64,000 nt of DNA from Actinomycetospora sp. NBRC 106378 (GTDB lineage: Bacteria > Actinomycetota > Actinomycetes > Mycobacteriales > Pseudonocardiaceae). This document shows positions 63,896 through 64,000 of this stretch, piece after piece. The translations under genes and the position numbers were made by a program. The DNA is taken from the NCBI RefSeq assembly GCF_030269685.1, contig NZ_BSTT01000004.1, forward strand, positions 124,001 to 188,000, in the 5' to 3' direction. Each line of letters opens with the position of its first letter. The stretch's first letter is position 1. The notes under the pieces are model-generated. The model made no database searches, had not been told where the DNA came from, and was given only the letters and a program-made list of their open reading frames with translations.

Positions 63896-64000
63896 CTACA
63901 GGGAGCCACCGAGGAGGTCGACGTCCTCGGCGGTGCCCGACACGACGAGCTTGCCGTTCTCCGCGCGCAGGTCGGTGGCGGTGATCGAGAACGGCAGCTG
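63896..64000 (-). CDS. DUF2993 (LmeA-like phospholipid-binding) protein, C-terminal fragment
   Basis: Only the last 34 residues are in the window: LPFSITATDLRAENGKLVVS, GTAEDVDLLGGSL. The pattern of an LPF strand, then a charged turn, then VVSGTAxDV is typical of the C-terminus of DUF2993/LmeA proteins, which bind phosphatidylinositides and support lipomannan maturation in mycobacteria. The start lies beyond the right edge. It ends 24 nt upstream of the oxidoreductase start codon. Confidence 0.65.
   Translation of the reverse strand, partial: QLPFSITATDLRAENGKLVVSGTAEDVDLLGGSL

Overview
The window is about 74% G+C with strong third-position GC bias, many GTG starts and 4-bp GTGA/ATGA gene overlaps. 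It carries an actinobacterial 6C small RNA, a mycofactocin-type flavoenzyme (MftD), an F420/FMN split-barrel oxidoreductase, a CsbD protein, a chaplin-like surface peptide and a bacterial Ku. Together these point to a high-GC actinobacterium, most likely of the Pseudonocardiaceae (Actinomycetospora/Pseudonocardia type). I see no integrase, transposase, phage gene or CRISPR array, so it reads as ordinary chromosome rich in small palindromic repeats.

Layout. 1-9.2 kb: partial fatty-acid hydroxylase, a TetR/SDR divergent pair with two operator copies, mtnA, a secreted TAP-type peptidase, purU, a 6C RNA, CsbD and a DUF3048 protein. 9.2-19.7 kb: a DUF1707 protein, a membrane-anchored Ser/Thr kinase with its kinase domain at the C-terminus, a monooxygenase/acetamidase/SDR operon, a class A penicillin-binding protein, and a cupin/PPOX pair. 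19.8-27.7 kb: lipoprotein, ClC antiporter, MobA-like transferase, AEC transporter, fhs with a cyclodeaminase-like gene, asparaginase and a LuxR regulator. 27.7-32.6 kb: a cobalamin riboswitch followed by an overlapping operon: unknown protein, cobC, a BluB-CobT fusion and a CobA/precorrin-2 dehydrogenase fusion. 32.6-39.8 kb: DUF1707 protein, Nei-type glycosylase, then a probable BVMO-SDR-P450-Hsp70-like operon facing a TetR regulator across two operators. 39.9-48.1 kb: VOC protein, LCP protein, DMT transporter with two MGDG-synthase-like glycosyltransferases, a beta-propeller lipoprotein, and a PfpI protein and CopZ-like chaperone around a CsoR-like operator. 48.2-56.2 kb: Ku, AraC, a ligase-like protein with no catalytic lysine, a TetR/SDR pair with three operators, tyrA, an M20 hydrolase, the tadA pair and tRNA-Ser(CGA). 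56.3-64 kb: mftD, a sigma/anti-sigma pair, a ligase-like/histidine-kinase fusion, a chaplin-like gene, a DUF429-like protein, an oxidoreductase and a partial DUF2993 gene.

The most unusual item is 59567-61363. A degenerate ATP-dependent DNA-ligase module (adenylation plus OB fold, with the nucleophilic lysine replaced) is fused to an apparently intact LytS-type histidine kinase. A second lysine-less ligase-like protein lies close to Ku at 50067-50840 and shares the same altered motif I (WSG). Other notable points are a family of about 58-bp palindromes (five good copies, one decayed), a different palindromic element inserted in frame inside cobT, a short repeat-like insertion in tadA, several promoters placed so that the transcript would start at the start codon, and two probable CTG starts.
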